DNA of 64,000 nucleotides from Viridibacillus arvi (GCF_001274945.1 NZ_LILB01000001.1:1021202-1085201), one strand, 5' to 3'. Positions 17,817-27,468 are shown, counted from the stretch's first letter. Translations and numbers: made by a program. The notes: generated from the sequence alone by a model not told the origin.

Positions 17817-19205
17817 ATGAACAAGAATTTTAAGAAGAAATTACTTGCGTTTGCTGCTGTATCTACTCTGGCGATTAGTAGCCTAGGAGTACCTTTTTCT
17901 GAGGCGCAAGCAAAATCCGCAGCACCAAAAGAACCCGAAATTAAAAATATTATCTTCCTTATCGGAGATGGCATGGGTGTTTCATACACTTCAGCCTATC
18001 GCTACTTAAAAAACAGCCCGAACTCAAAATTTGTCAGTCCTACAGTATTTGATAAATATCTAGTTGGGCAACAAATGACGTATCCAGAAGACACAAAAGA
18101 AAACGTAACAGACTCTGCATCTGCTGCAACGGCAATGTCAGCAGGTATTAAAACATACAACAATGCTATTGCAGTAGATAATGATGAATCAGAAGTGAAG
18201 ACGGTCTTAGAATCTGCAAAAGAAATGGGCAAAGCAACCGGTCTTGTAGCAACTTCAGAAATTACTCATGCAACACCAGCTGCATTCGGAGCTCATGATC
18301 CAAGTCGAAAAAACATGAACGGCATTGCAGATGACTATTACGATGAACTCATTAACGGCAAGCACAAAGTCGATGTTCTGCTTGGTGGCGGTTCATCACT
18401 ATTTATCCGCGAAGACCGTGATCTTGTAAAAGAATTTAAAAAAGATGGCTTTAACTATGTGACAACGAAAAAAGATTTACAAAAGAATAAAAACAAACAG
18501 GTTCTTGGCTTATTCGCAACTGGCGGCATGGATAAAATGATTGACCGTAAAGCTGAGACACCTTCCCTTGCAGATATGACGAACTCTGCCATCTCTAGTT
18601 TAAAGCAAAACAAAAAAGGGTTCTTCTTAATGGTGGAAGGTAGCCAAATCGATTGGGCTGGTCATGATAACGACATTGTTGGAGCAATGAGTGAAATGGA
18701 AGATTTCGAAAAAGCATTCAAAGCAGCTATCGACTTTGCTAAAAAAGACAAGCATACATTAGTCGTTGCAACAGCTGACCACTCAACTGGTGGCTTCACA
18801 ATTGGTGCAAATGGTGATTACAACTGGTTCGCCGCTCCAATCAAAGCTGCTAAACGCACACCGGATTTCATGGCAAACAAAATTGCAAATGGTGCTGACG
18901 TTGAACAAACTTTAAAACAATATATTAAGCTTGATTTGACAGCTGAAGAAATTCAATCAGTAAAAGATGCAACAGCAAAAAAAGAAATTGATATCGACAA
19001 TGCCATTGAGAAAATCTTCGATACTCGTTCAAACACTGGTTGGACAACTGGTGGTCATACGGGCGAAGATGTTCCTGTCTACGCATATGGTCCATCATCA
19101 AGCAAATTTGCTGGACAAATTGACAACACAGACAACGCTAAAATTATCTTCAAAATTTTAGAGAAAGATAAAAAGAAAAACAAAACAGTTATCAAAGATA
19201 AATAA
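17817..19205 (+). CDS. phoA: Secreted alkaline phosphatase
   Basis: 462 residues. The Sec signal peptide (KKKLLAFAAVSTLAISSLG) probably ends after SEAQA, near residue 32. The mature enzyme has the metal site IFLIGDGMG, the nucleophile Ser100 in VTDSASAATA, EGSQIDWAGHDND, ATADHSTGG and a C-terminal GGHTGEDVPVYAYG. It should hydrolyse phosphomonoesters outside the membrane with zinc and magnesium. AGGAGGAAT precedes ATG 17817, and the Pho box upstream indicates phosphate-starvation control. The symbol phoA is used for the family; Bacillus has several paralogues (phoA, phoB). Confidence 0.95.
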   Translation: MNKNFKKKLLAFAAVSTLAISSLGVPFSEAQAKSAAPKEPEIKNIIFLIGDGMGVSYTSAYRYLKNSPNSKFVSPTVFDKYLVGQQMTYPEDTKENVTDSASAATAMSAGIKTYNNAIAVDNDESEVKTVLESAKEMGKATGLVATSEITHATPAAFGAHDPSRKNMNGIADDYYDELINGKHKVDVLLGGGSSLFIREDRDLVKEFKKDGFNYVTTKKDLQKNKNKQVLGLFATGGMDKMIDRKAETPSLADMTNSAISSLKQNKKGFFLMVEGSQIDWAGHDNDIVGAMSEMEDFEKAFKAAIDFAKKDKHTLVVATADHSTGGFTIGANGDYNWFAAPIKAAKRTPDFMANKIANGADVEQTLKQYIKLDLTAEEIQSVKDATAKKEIDIDNAIEKIFDTRSNTGWTTGGHTGEDVPVYAYGPSSSKFAGQIDNTDNAKIIFKILEKDKKKNKTVIKDK

Positions 19206-19214
19206 AATAATTTT

Positions 19215-19253
19215 GAGAAAGGGCTGACACTCCTACCGTTAGCCCTTTCTTCT
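19215..19253 (+). terminator. Terminator of phoA
   Basis: AGAAAGGGCT and AGCCCTTTCT form a 10-bp stem followed by TCTATT. The T tract is short, so some read-through into the next lipoprotein gene is possible. Confidence 0.75.
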
Positions 19254-19272
19254 ATTAATTGGAGGTTTGAAA

Positions 19273-19908
19273 ATGAAAAAATCACTCGGCTTTTTACTTT
19301 TATCATCCTTATTATTTGGCTGCTCCGACAAAGATTTCAGTACTAGCTCCCCTGCTTTGGCTCAAGAAATAGAAAGCAATTACCTCGATGGGTATGGAGC
19401 AAATCCACAAGTACCTGATGACCGCACATTACTTACAGTCGGACAATCCATTAAAGATGCAAAAGGTGAAGCAACATTACAAAAAATCAACCTAGAAGAA
19501 CAAACAATCAATGTTGGAGATATCAAATTAACAGTGAAAGACACAAAGCTAATCCACCTATTCCCTGATTATAGTCTTACCGACTATTTCCACGCCCTCA
19601 CTCATGATGAGGAATTTGAATTTGTGAAGCTCTTTGTAGAGATAAAGAACAATTCAAACGATAAAGTAAACTTCGCACCAATTGCTATGATTGAAACAAA
19701 TACAGGTCAGAAAATTACTTGGGATCAGGACATTTACTTAGAAAACTTAAATGAAGAAATTGAAGGTAGTGCATCTAAGAAAGGCAATTTGGGATTCATC
19801 GTTGATACAAAAACAAACTTAGAATGGATTGAAATTACAACGAGTGATGTATTTGATGAAAATGAAGAAAAGGTTGCTGATGCTAAAAAGTTTCGGATTA
19901 AGTTTTGA
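19273..19908 (+). CDS. Lipoprotein with DUF4352-like domain
   Basis: 211 residues starting at ATG 19273, which has GGAGG seven bases upstream (a TTG at 19267 is less likely). The lipobox LLFGC puts the acylated Cys near residue 17. The rest (LTVGQSIKDAKGEATLQKIN, FEFVKLFVEIKNNSNDKVNF, LGFIVDTKTNLEWIEI) resembles the immunoglobulin-like DUF4352 fold found in Bacillus surface lipoproteins. The function is unknown. It lies just after phoA and may receive phosphate-starvation read-through. Confidence 0.7.
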   Translation: MKKSLGFLLLSSLLFGCSDKDFSTSSPALAQEIESNYLDGYGANPQVPDDRTLLTVGQSIKDAKGEATLQKINLEEQTINVGDIKLTVKDTKLIHLFPDYSLTDYFHALTHDEEFEFVKLFVEIKNNSNDKVNFAPIAMIETNTGQKITWDQDIYLENLNEEIEGSASKKGNLGFIVDTKTNLEWIEITTSDVFDENEEKVADAKKFRIKF

Positions 19909-19962
19909 TAAAAACTATATAAAAAGACATTTAGATTTAAGTGTTATCAATACTTAGATTTA

Positions 19963-20013
19963 AGGAAGTTAAACAAATCAAAACTCACCCGTAAGTATAT
20001 TAACTTCCTTTTT
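19963..20013 (+). terminator. Terminator after the lipoprotein gene
   Basis: GGAAGTTAA pairs with TTAACTTCC across a 27-base loop and is followed by five T. Confidence 0.65.
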
Positions 20014-20030
20014 AGTTATATATTAAAGAA

Positions 20031-20066
20031 GGACCACCCAAGTTTCAGTTTGGGTGGTCCTTTTTT
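20031..20066. terminator. Strong bidirectional terminator
   Basis: GGACCACCCAA with TTGGGTGGTCC (11 bp, about 8-base loop) is followed by six T. It separates plus-strand transcription from the convergent gene ending at 20193. Confidence 0.85.
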
Positions 20067-20192
20067 ATTTTAAATTATATCAGAAGTTAATATTCCTACA
20101 TTCCATACTGAGAAATCATAAACTAAACTTCTTGTTGAAGTAGATCTACTTTCACTACATATTTATCTGCAATATCAATTTATTATCGTATA

Positions 20193-20906
20193 TTACTTTG
20201 TTAAATTTGATAATTCAAAATCAATAACTTCTTTTAATTCCTCGTTTCCAATTACTCCATTACTGAAAATATTAAAATCAGCCCAATAAACCTCTCTAAA
20301 GGTAACTCCGTTCTTAAGTTCAATCTCCATAAATATTGGATTTCCATCCATTTTTCCGTCTTTATTTAAAGTTTGTATATCATTTAGTTTTAATTCTGGC
20401 CAAGCATCTAGAAATCTTTTTTTAGAAGCTTGTGAGAATGTGTGTACTCTACTTCCATCTTGAGTGCTTTCAAAATAAATATTTTTCACTAACTCACCCA
20501 TCGGTTGTAGTTCGCCCGCGGTTTTTACCTTTATATTTGTATCTGCTACAAATACCCTGTCATTTGCCACAACAACAAGTGAAGTCGAATATCCTTTGAT
20601 TCCATAAATAGGTGTACCTTCTTCTAAAAATGTTGCATCCCCATTTTTCATCTTATGATTACTACATGCACTATCAGCCATCTTATATGTTACTTTACCT
20701 AGTTCTTGGCCATTTTCAATTGATATAGTAGTAACCTCATCTGATGGCTCAGTAAAATGATGTTGGTATTTTATATCATTAATCATGACTATATCAATCC
20801 ATTCAATTACAGCATCAGGACAACCTTTAATTGAACTAAAGTTGTTACAAGCGGATAATAGCATAGTTAACAAAGAAATAATGAACAGATTTTTAAAGCC
20901 CCTCAT
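20193..20906 (-). CDS. Putative lipoprotein, unknown family
   Basis: About 237 residues from ATG 20906, preceded by the strong ribosome site GGAGGGGGGAG. The signal peptide ends in the lipobox LLSAC. The mature part has two further Cys residues (KGCPD, DSACSN) and a mixed alpha/beta pattern, with no catalytic motif recognised. It is a single gene facing the strong terminator at 20031-20066. Confidence 0.6.
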   Translation of the reverse strand: MRGFKNLFIISLLTMLLSACNNFSSIKGCPDAVIEWIDIVMINDIKYQHHFTEPSDEVTTISIENGQELGKVTYKMADSACSNHKMKNGDATFLEEGTPIYGIKGYSTSLVVVANDRVFVADTNIKVKTAGELQPMGELVKNIYFESTQDGSRVHTFSQASKKRFLDAWPELKLNDIQTLNKDGKMDGNPIFMEIELKNGVTFREVYWADFNIFSNGVIGNEELKEVIDFELSNLTK

Positions 20907-21045
20907 AACTCCCCCCTCCATTTTCACAAATTATTAACTTCCTAATAAAATTGTTTTACTATTATTACATTAGAAATATATATCCTACCTGTTTTGTTTT
21001 TCAGTTATTGAAATGGTAGTTACAAACCCAATTTATCGACTTTCT

Positions 21046-22065
21046 TCATTCAATCCCTCTAATAATGTCCTCCAGCGTTTTCAAATAATGTTCTGCCCAA
21101 ACGGAAAATGACATATTCATATCCCAAGTAACCGCACCAATAGCCTTTGCGCAGCCCCAATCTAATGTTCTTTGCATAAGCATATGTACTTTTAAACGTT
21201 GTATAATTCCCTCTTTTTTATCAGTTTTAGCAATATATATTTTCAAGAAATGCTTTGCCTCATCTAATTCATCATAATCTATGTACATTGTAATAATTTT
21301 TATCAAATCAGCTAAAGGGTCACCAAAATAGGCATTAGTAAAATCGAATACTCCACTTATTTTCCAATCCCCTTCTACATCGTGAATCAAAAAATTACCG
21401 GGCTTAAAATCACCCATGACAAATGTTGGTGTATTAAATTGATCAAAAGCATTAAGAGCTTGTTGTAAAACATTTTCAACCCATTTCATATCATCTAGTG
21501 TTATTTCAGAATACTTTCTGGCATCTTCTACCCAATAAATAATTCTATCGTATAGCCACCTTGTATAACCCTCTTCGAATTCTTTTAAACTATTAGTATT
21601 TGGATCAAACTCTCCGCATACATCAACTCTCCAACTATGAAATTGCATTAGCGTGTTCGCCATACTTTCTGCAATCTGTTTTTTATCTTCACTCATCAAC
21701 TTATCAGCTACTTCTATATCGTTCAAATGCTTCCCTTTTAGTCGTGGCATAATAGCATAACTCCAACCAAAAAGCGAATTAGTAGTACCTATGAAATAAG
21801 GTGTGGGAACAGTTACATCAATACATTTCGATATATTATTCACAAAAAATTGTTCCTCTTCAAATTGCCCGGGAAATAGTGGATTACCTTTCAAAACAAA
21901 CTCACCTTTAGAGGAATGTACAAACATTGTCTGACCCATTGCACCATTATCAGTTTTTATAGCAGAAATAAGTTCACCTAAATTGTGTTGATTGAGCATT
22001 TGTTGTAATTGTTCATTCGTAATATCTCCTAATTTATTTGAAGCGAAAAGTATTTTTGTCGTCAT
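21046..22065 (-). CDS. APH-type phosphotransferase
   Basis: 339 residues of the aminoglycoside phosphotransferase/choline kinase fold. The catalytic loop is VMGDFKPGNFLIHD, where HxD is replaced by GDFKPGN as in several family members, and the metal site is GVFDFTNAYFGDPLADL. The N-terminal GEFVLKGNP supplies the ATP-binding Lys. The substrate is unknown; resistance cannot be inferred from sequence. It may share a transcript with the DJ-1-like gene 57 bases upstream. Confidence 0.75.
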   Translation of the reverse strand: MTTKILFASNKLGDITNEQLQQMLNQHNLGELISAIKTDNGAMGQTMFVHSSKGEFVLKGNPLFPGQFEEEQFFVNNISKCIDVTVPTPYFIGTTNSLFGWSYAIMPRLKGKHLNDIEVADKLMSEDKKQIAESMANTLMQFHSWRVDVCGEFDPNTNSLKEFEEGYTRWLYDRIIYWVEDARKYSEITLDDMKWVENVLQQALNAFDQFNTPTFVMGDFKPGNFLIHDVEGDWKISGVFDFTNAYFGDPLADLIKIITMYIDYDELDEAKHFLKIYIAKTDKKEGIIQRLKVHMLMQRTLDWGCAKAIGAVTWDMNMSFSVWAEHYLKTLEDIIRGIE

Positions 22066-22122
22066 AAATTAGCCCCCATAGCATTTAAATTGAAAATAAC
22101 GATACTTTATTGAAATAACAAT

Positions 22123-22665
22123 TTAATCTCTATACCATGCCTCTTCAAATTCAACTTTAACCGCCTTACCAAATTGTGCTCCCCACTTGATAAAGCCAGA
22201 ATCCCAAGCTGTTATTACATTGCCATCTTGAACGACTAGATCTTCTACATAGTTCGCATCATGAAATAATCCGCATTGCTCTCTATGTTCTTCCAGTAAT
22301 CCAACTGTGTATTTTTTCCCTTTTAATAACCCTGCTTTTGCGAGTAACATCGGGGAACTTGAAATGCTGGCAATAATAAAGTTTTCTTGGTTAGCAATTT
22401 CTTGAACAAACTCTATATATTTTTCATTTTCAACAACACTTGCTATATCCATACATCCAGTTAGTATCAGACTATCAAATTCTTGATAGTTTACTTGATC
22501 TATTGTCTCATCAGCAACACAAGTTAGACCTGCCTCCCCTTTTACACCTTCCTTTGTTAGTGCAATTACAGAAATGGATTTGCCACCTTGCATTAGAATA
22601 GATAAAGCTGTCGTCAATTCATACTCGCTAAATTGTGGATATAATAAAACCGCCGTTTTTTTCAT
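22123..22665 (-). CDS. DJ-1/PfpI family protein lacking the nucleophile Cys
   Basis: 180 residues of the DJ-1/PfpI flavodoxin-like fold: KTAVLLYPQFSEYEL at the start, FDSLILTGCMD in the middle, and GNVITAWDSGFIKWG near the end. At the nucleophile elbow the usual A-I-C-x-G-P is IIASISSSP, so Ser102 replaces the catalytic Cys. Cys71 is elsewhere in the fold. Protease, glyoxalase or amidotransferase activity is therefore doubtful; a regulatory or binding role is more likely. Confidence 0.7.
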   Translation of the reverse strand: MKKTAVLLYPQFSEYELTTALSILMQGGKSISVIALTKEGVKGEAGLTCVADETIDQVNYQEFDSLILTGCMDIASVVENEKYIEFVQEIANQENFIIASISSSPMLLAKAGLLKGKKYTVGLLEEHREQCGLFHDANYVEDLVVQDGNVITAWDSGFIKWGAQFGKAVKVEFEEAWYRD

Positions 22666-22894
22666 AAATAAATCACCTCTTTTTTAAGTTTCTATAAAAG
22701 TTCTAAAATTTTGTTTTCCACAAAATGAAATTACTAATATAAAAGGAAAATAACTTAATGTTTATATATAATTTTATCATATTATCTAATTTATAACTTT
22801 TTTATAACATTTTACATATAATCAAAAATTCATATATACTCAATAAATACAGGCTTAATAAGAATTTTATTTATGATATATGGAGGTGGAAAAA

Positions 22895-23377
22895 ATGGAA
22901 ATGCCAACTCATATTGTTGCTGTAGGTGGAATTGTTGAAGATGAACATGGCAATATTCTTTTAGTAAAAACGATTCACGGTGGATGGGTTTTTCCTGGTG
23001 GACAAGTAGAAATTGGGGAGAATCTAATGGATGCCTTAATTAGAGAAGTAAAAGAAGAAAGTGGAATTGATATTACTGTATCAAACTTAATCGGTGTTTA
23101 TTCAAATACAAGCACTCATAAATGGTATGACGGAATCACTGACGTTCCTACAAAATTAATGCTAGATTTTAGGTGCAAACCAGTTGGTGGGGAGTTAGCT
23201 ATTTCAGAAGAAACATCAGAAAGCTGCTGGGTTGCTAAGGACACAGTAATGGAGTATTTTACGAAAACGGCTTTTCGAACTCGTTATGAAACCTATTTGA
23301 ATTTCGATGGAAATATTAAATATATGGAGTATGTCACAGATCCTGAGTTTGAAATCAAATTGAACAGAACTGTATAG
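22895..23377 (+). CDS. NUDIX hydrolase
   Basis: 160 residues. The Nudix box GGQVEIGENLMDALIREVKE continues into ESGI with the full set of Glu residues, so it is probably active on a nucleoside diphosphate derivative. The frame opens at ATG 22880, but that codon is part of the ribosome site; GGAGG with eight-base spacing selects ATG 22895. It is divergent from the DJ-1-like gene. The downstream end is closed by a bidirectional terminator. Confidence 0.85.
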   Translation: MEMPTHIVAVGGIVEDEHGNILLVKTIHGGWVFPGGQVEIGENLMDALIREVKEESGIDITVSNLIGVYSNTSTHKWYDGITDVPTKLMLDFRCKPVGGELAISEETSESCWVAKDTVMEYFTKTAFRTRYETYLNFDGNIKYMEYVTDPEFEIKLNRTV

Positions 23378-23404
23378 ATCGTTATAAGTATCGAGACACT
23401 GGAC

Positions 23405-23447
23405 AAAAAAACCGGTCATAGCTTCTCAGCTACAACCGGTTTCTTTT
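23405..23447. terminator. Bidirectional terminator between convergent genes
   Basis: AAACCGGT and ACCGGTTT flank an 18-base loop with an inner AGCT pairing. A-rich and T-rich tails on both sides allow use in either direction. Confidence 0.8.
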
Positions 23448-24282
23448 ACATCTCTTGTGCTTTTTCAGTTACTTCTTTTGGTACGGTAATCGGTTTAACA
23501 CTATTGAAGTTGCTTAGTTTTAAGTCAGTGTCTGTTTTCATCTTCACTTCATTGCCTTCTACTTTCATCGTCATATTCATAATTGTTTTCATATGTTCGA
23601 TATTGTAGTTGTCTTTGTTAATGTAGATTACATACTCAACATCATCGAACTTCATGTCATCAATTGCTGGTTTTTCAGCACCTTGTGCCATTTGCTCAAG
23701 TTGAGCTTCTACTTCAGTTTTGATGAACTTTGTAAATTTCTCACCTTCAGCTTTTAAAGTTAACACGTATTTGTCGCCTTCCGTATCTACTTTAAAGTCC
23801 TCCACAAATTCACTAAGCTTTTTCAGTTGCTCTGAAGGATCAGATTGCTCTTTATAAGAACCTAAAACTACATCATATTGCTCTTTCGGCATCTTCATCC
23901 ATTGATTTAATGTTGATTCTTTCATATAGAAGCCTTTATCTGTCATATAGCCTTCCATTTTAATATCCATTGCTTCTTCCGCACTAACATCTTTCATCTT
24001 TGTTGTTGAAGTAAAATATGAACTTAGCGGATCAGCAATGATATCCATTTTCATATCACTTAGTAAATCAATCGACATTTCTTCTTCACCGTTTTTAAAC
24101 ACCATGCTTTGCTTGATATCACCATTTGCAGAATAGCTTTTTAGAGCTTCTTGCTGTTTTAATGTCTTCTCATAAAGTTCCTTCGCAGTGACATCTGAAT
24201 CGCCAACCTTTTCATTTGCATTACATGCGCCAAGTACGCCCACTACTAGAAGCATAACGATTGGCAAAAACCATTTTTTCAT
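23446..24282 (-). CDS. Lipoprotein of the DUF6612 type
   Basis: 278 residues. The signal peptide ends in the lipobox VLGAC with Cys20. The mature protein is a LolA/LppX-like sheet: repeated S-x-D/M-x-M strands, TSTTKMKDV, MKMEGYMTDKGFYMKE and a C-terminal YVIYINKDNYNIEHMKT. Bacillus proteins of this type are surface lipoproteins of unknown function. It is a single gene with a good RBS before ATG 24282. Confidence 0.75.
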   Translation of the reverse strand: MKKWFLPIVMLLVVGVLGACNANEKVGDSDVTAKELYEKTLKQQEALKSYSANGDIKQSMVFKNGEEEMSIDLLSDMKMDIIADPLSSYFTSTTKMKDVSAEEAMDIKMEGYMTDKGFYMKESTLNQWMKMPKEQYDVVLGSYKEQSDPSEQLKKLSEFVEDFKVDTEGDKYVLTLKAEGEKFTKFIKTEVEAQLEQMAQGAEKPAIDDMKFDDVEYVIYINKDNYNIEHMKTIMNMTMKVEGNEVKMKTDTDLKLSNFNSVKPITVPKEVTEKAQEM

Positions 24283-24445
24283 TAAAAAACCCCACCTTTT
24301 AACTTTTAAATAGACAATAACATTTTCCCGTAAAGGTAATTTTGTTAAATTTATCTATTAATAGTATAGTACGAATCTAAGTATAAAAAGTTTCAAATTT
24401 TACTATTTTATGTATATAAGTATATTTACGTTATAGTGAATCCGC

Positions 24446-24832
24446 TCATTTTGATTTTTTCTTCATGACAATATCAATATAAAAGAAGACTGTTATACAT
24501 AACAACGCAATCATTAATCCCGTTTGAATGTATCCTTCGGGTGAACCACCTGTGATGAAAATATAGACTGCGAAAATCATTAAACATATTACTCCACTTA
24601 CAATGTGAAGCAGGAAACTTATGATTTTCTTTAGATGATATTTGTGACAAAAATTTCCAATTAACATTGAGGTAAGTAATCCAAATGTGAAAATGAATGG
24701 AATTGTTACTGAACTGACTACAAATCCAATGAAATAGTCATTTGCATTTTCTTCAACAAAAAATAACGGAAGAATAAAGAAAGTGAACATGGCAGTTAAA
24801 GTTGCTACGAATAGCTTTTGTGACAATATCAT
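24446..24832 (-). CDS. Four-helix membrane protein, unknown
   Basis: 128 residues with four membrane helices and a Lys-rich C-terminus (MKKKSK). AAAGGA upstream favours ATG 24832 over a TTG at 24838. No family is recognised. It stands alone, with 163 bases to the next gene downstream. Confidence 0.55.
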   Translation of the reverse strand: MILSQKLFVATLTAMFTFFILPLFFVEENANDYFIGFVVSSVTIPFIFTFGLLTSMLIGNFCHKYHLKKIISFLLHIVSGVICLMIFAVYIFITGGSPEGYIQTGLMIALLCITVFFYIDIVMKKKSK

Positions 24833-25133
24833 GATCAAATCCTTTCAGACATATATTCAAATAACTCAATACAATGTCTAATGAAATGGCACATACTCTA
24901 GAGTGATTTTGCCTAATTTTCTACATTAGTTAGATTAAGTTTATCATACAGCGAAAGAAATTTTTCTGGAAATTTAGTATTTATTTGCCTAACTTCATTT
25001 TTTTACACCAGAGTGTATATACAAAAGGGTATTAAATACAAAACACATTAATCAGCTATAAAAAACACATTTTGCATTATATGTGAATTAGTTAAAAAAT
25101 GTTCGTTTTAAATTCATCAATACCATTTGATAA
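24833..25133. other. AT-rich intergenic stretch
   Basis: No open frame of note, no hairpin with a T tract and no repeat is seen here. It separates the frameshifted GNAT-pentapeptide gene from the membrane protein gene. Confidence 0.5.
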
Positions 25134-25337
25134 TTACCCTTTATTCACTTGATAGTAAGCTTCGAGCAGTTCTTCTACTTGGATGTTATCTATTTTCATG
25201 CCTGTGATTTCGCTATTCTGTATTTCTACATCTTTGAGATTGCAATGACTCAATTTGCTTCCTTTCAAATCACATCTCTCAAATAATATAGGATTATTTT
25301 CTTTTCCAAGATCTGTGTCTTTAAAATGACTCCTCCT
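25134..25337 (-). pseudogene. Frameshifted 3' part of the GNAT-pentapeptide gene
   Basis: After about 25340 the upstream frame runs out of phase and ends at 25265. In the neighbouring frame the sequence continues as a pentapeptide-like segment (FERCDLKGSKLSHCNL, then KDVEIQNSEITGMKIDNIQ) and a natural C-terminus ending VNKG before TAA at 25136-25134. A one-base change near the GGAGGAG run at 25333-25340 would restore a single protein of about 310 residues. Confidence 0.7.
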
Positions 25338-26062
25338 AAAGAAGCCAAAAGAATTTCGCTGTTTGCAAGATTTAAATCCGCAATAAGTGAATTTCTAAAA
25401 TTTATATTATGAAATTTTGAATGGCTAATATTGCAATTGCTAATATTGCTATTCATCAAATTACTATTACTAAATGAACTGCCTTTTAAATTTACTTGAT
25501 AATATTCGGCATTAGACATATCACAATTGTCGTACTGTATGCTTGAAAGTTCTTTATTTTCAATTATATTTACTTCATCAACAGGTATTTCTATTTGCTT
25601 TGTATAATAGTATTCATCTTTCGATTCGAAGGTTTTTTCATAACCCATCTTTTTGTAAAAGTAATGATTATTGATTTGCCGACTAGACGTTTCAAGTCCC
25701 CATTTCCTTACATCACAAAACATTTTCTCCACTAAACTTATCGCTCTAGAACCAAATCCTCTACCTTGATAAATAGGGTCTATGAATATACGGTCAATTC
25801 TCCCAAAAGATCTCCCCGATACTGTAATAATAATACCTCCAACAATGTTTTCATCTAAAATAACCTTATAATAATTCAACTCTTTAATCATATATTTGTT
25901 CACTTCTATAGATGCATATCCTGGAGGTTGAATATTATAATCTGTATAGGCTTCCTCTTCTGACAACCACTTTTTTACTTCTCCGTCAAAAGTTTTCTTC
26001 ATAATTTCAGTTAAAATCTTTGCATCATTCATTGTTGCTTTTTCTATCGTTAATGTGGACAT
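25265..26062 (-). CDS. GNAT acetyltransferase fused to pentapeptide-like repeats, truncated
   Basis: Residues 1-160 are a GNAT domain with the acetyl-CoA loop DPIYQGRGFGSRA and NNHYFYKKMGYEK. Residues about 170-250 are pentapeptide-like repeats (YDNCDMSNAEYYQVNLKGSS, NSNLMNSNISNCNISHSKF). The last 25 residues (LKTQILEKKIILYYLRDVI) are out of frame. The original C-terminus is read from 25337 to 25134 in another frame. GNAT activity may survive. A pentapeptide tail suggests protein or nucleic acid binding, as in Qnr-like proteins, but this is inference. Confidence 0.7.
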   Translation of the reverse strand: MSTLTIEKATMNDAKILTEIMKKTFDGEVKKWLSEEEAYTDYNIQPPGYASIEVNKYMIKELNYYKVILDENIVGGIIITVSGRSFGRIDRIFIDPIYQGRGFGSRAISLVEKMFCDVRKWGLETSSRQINNHYFYKKMGYEKTFESKDEYYYTKQIEIPVDEVNIIENKELSSIQYDNCDMSNAEYYQVNLKGSSFSNSNLMNSNISNCNISHSKFHNINFRNSLIADLNLANSEILLASLGGVILKTQILEKKIILYYLRDVI

Positions 26063-26156
26063 ATAAATGTGCTCCCTTTTGAAAGTAATAATGAATCACC
26101 ATAATTTCCATTCCAAATATCTTATTCGAAATCTAAAATTCTAATAAATCGAAGCA

Positions 26157-26603
26157 TCATAATCTATTTTTTATATCAATAAGTTTAAATCTCTCACACA
26201 CAAGAAGCATATCCTCTGTAAATGTTAAACCGTATTTTTGTAATTCTGAACTGAAGAATTTTACATGTATATCTTTCCATTCCTCATATGTACCATCACC
26301 TTCTGCTATTGCAAATTCTTCCGTTACCTCATTCATAGGTACTAATGAAACTTCAACTGTTTTGACAATTGCAACAGGATTCTCTTCGCTATTCAAAATA
26401 ACCCCGTATTCATTAATCATTGGTAATGGCATATTCTTTAACTCATAGAAAACATGGCCAGAACATGTTGCTGTTTTATCTCCGCTAACTACTTGTTCCG
26501 CTAGCCTATCTGTCGTATCACCGAACATCCAAGTACTTACTGATGTTGGCTTATTTTGTTCTCCCCAATACTCGTTCCAATAAGTTTGTGCTTCTTTATT
26601 CAT
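26157..26603 (-). CDS. ASCH domain protein
   Basis: 148 residues of the ASCH fold, related to the PUA-like RNA-binding domain: TYWNEYWGEQ, WMFGDTTDRLAEQVVSGDKT with the conserved GDKTAT, then EYGVILNSEENPVAIVKTVEV and EWKDIHVKFF. ASCH proteins bind RNA or modified nucleosides, and some are amidohydrolases on N4-acetylcytidine. The start is ATG 26603 with GGAGG upstream. It lies between unrelated genes on the same strand. Confidence 0.75.
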   Translation of the reverse strand: MNKEAQTYWNEYWGEQNKPTSVSTWMFGDTTDRLAEQVVSGDKTATCSGHVFYELKNMPLPMINEYGVILNSEENPVAIVKTVEVSLVPMNEVTEEFAIAEGDGTYEEWKDIHVKFFSSELQKYGLTFTEDMLLVCERFKLIDIKNRL

Positions 26604-26731
26604 TTTAGAACCTCCTATACCGTGCTAAATTGATCTGACTTTTATTTATATATAGTGGGAAAACTCTTTACTAATGCTCGAACCAGTAAGATATGGGAAT
26701 CGTTAATAAAATATTAGATACTCATAAAGTT

Positions 26732-27295
26732 TCAGTATTTCAACTTCAATTTCGGCCAAATCTTATCCCAGTTCTTAGTTTCAATTCTTTTCACATAAAT
26801 ATTATGCATAGGCATGTCTTTCTTGAATTCAGGAGTTGGTTTTACTACACAAGATAACAAATCCTCTACTCCATATGGTACGCACAACTCAAGTTTGTCC
26901 CTGTTTAAACGTACACCAATAGCCGTTGGAATTTCTGTAAAGTGGGCCATTCCATCTTCAGAAGAAATGAAAGGTGCAACTCCATTTTTCATATGCATCC
27001 TTGCTTGATTTTTTACCGACCAAGGCACCTCAGGTTTCATACTTAACAATTGCTGCTCGAGTCTTTTTTCTATTTGTTCATCCACCTCTTCAGCATTGAA
27101 GTAAATGACGTCAATATCTGGTAACTGCGTTCTTTCTTTATAGTCATGTAGCAGATCCCAGGCTTTACTCCTTACAAAACCTGCACAAACCCAACAGTCT
27201 GGCAAACTTAATTGTTCGACAGTTTCTAAAATCTCCATCATCCATGTATCTTTTTTAATCGCTTCTATAAGATCAAGTTCATTTTGTAAAATCAA
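26732..27295 (-). CDS. Nucleotidyltransferase family protein (NTP_transf_6 type)
   Basis: 187 residues. VCAGFVRSKAWDLL followed by LPDIDVIYFN supplies the G(F/S) and D-x-D pattern of minimal nucleotidyltransferases. MKNGVAPFISSEDGMAHF and TAIGVRL are typical of the family formerly called DUF925. The substrate is unknown. It is a single gene on the minus strand with no close partner. Confidence 0.75.
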   Translation of the reverse strand: MILQNELDLIEAIKKDTWMMEILETVEQLSLPDCWVCAGFVRSKAWDLLHDYKERTQLPDIDVIYFNAEEVDEQIEKRLEQQLLSMKPEVPWSVKNQARMHMKNGVAPFISSEDGMAHFTEIPTAIGVRLNRDKLELCVPYGVEDLLSCVVKPTPEFKKDMPMHNIYVKRIETKNWDKIWPKLKLKY

Positions 27296-27468
27296 TGAGA
27301 ATATGCTTCCTCTCTATATTTTAATAATCAGGAATATTCTATTCTAGTAATTACAGTTTTTCAATGAGTTATTGAATGCTTTATTAATTAGAAATACACA
27401 GTTAATTATTGCCAATAAAACTCTCCAAAGTCAAATACAGAAATATTATGAGAGATAAAAACATCCAT

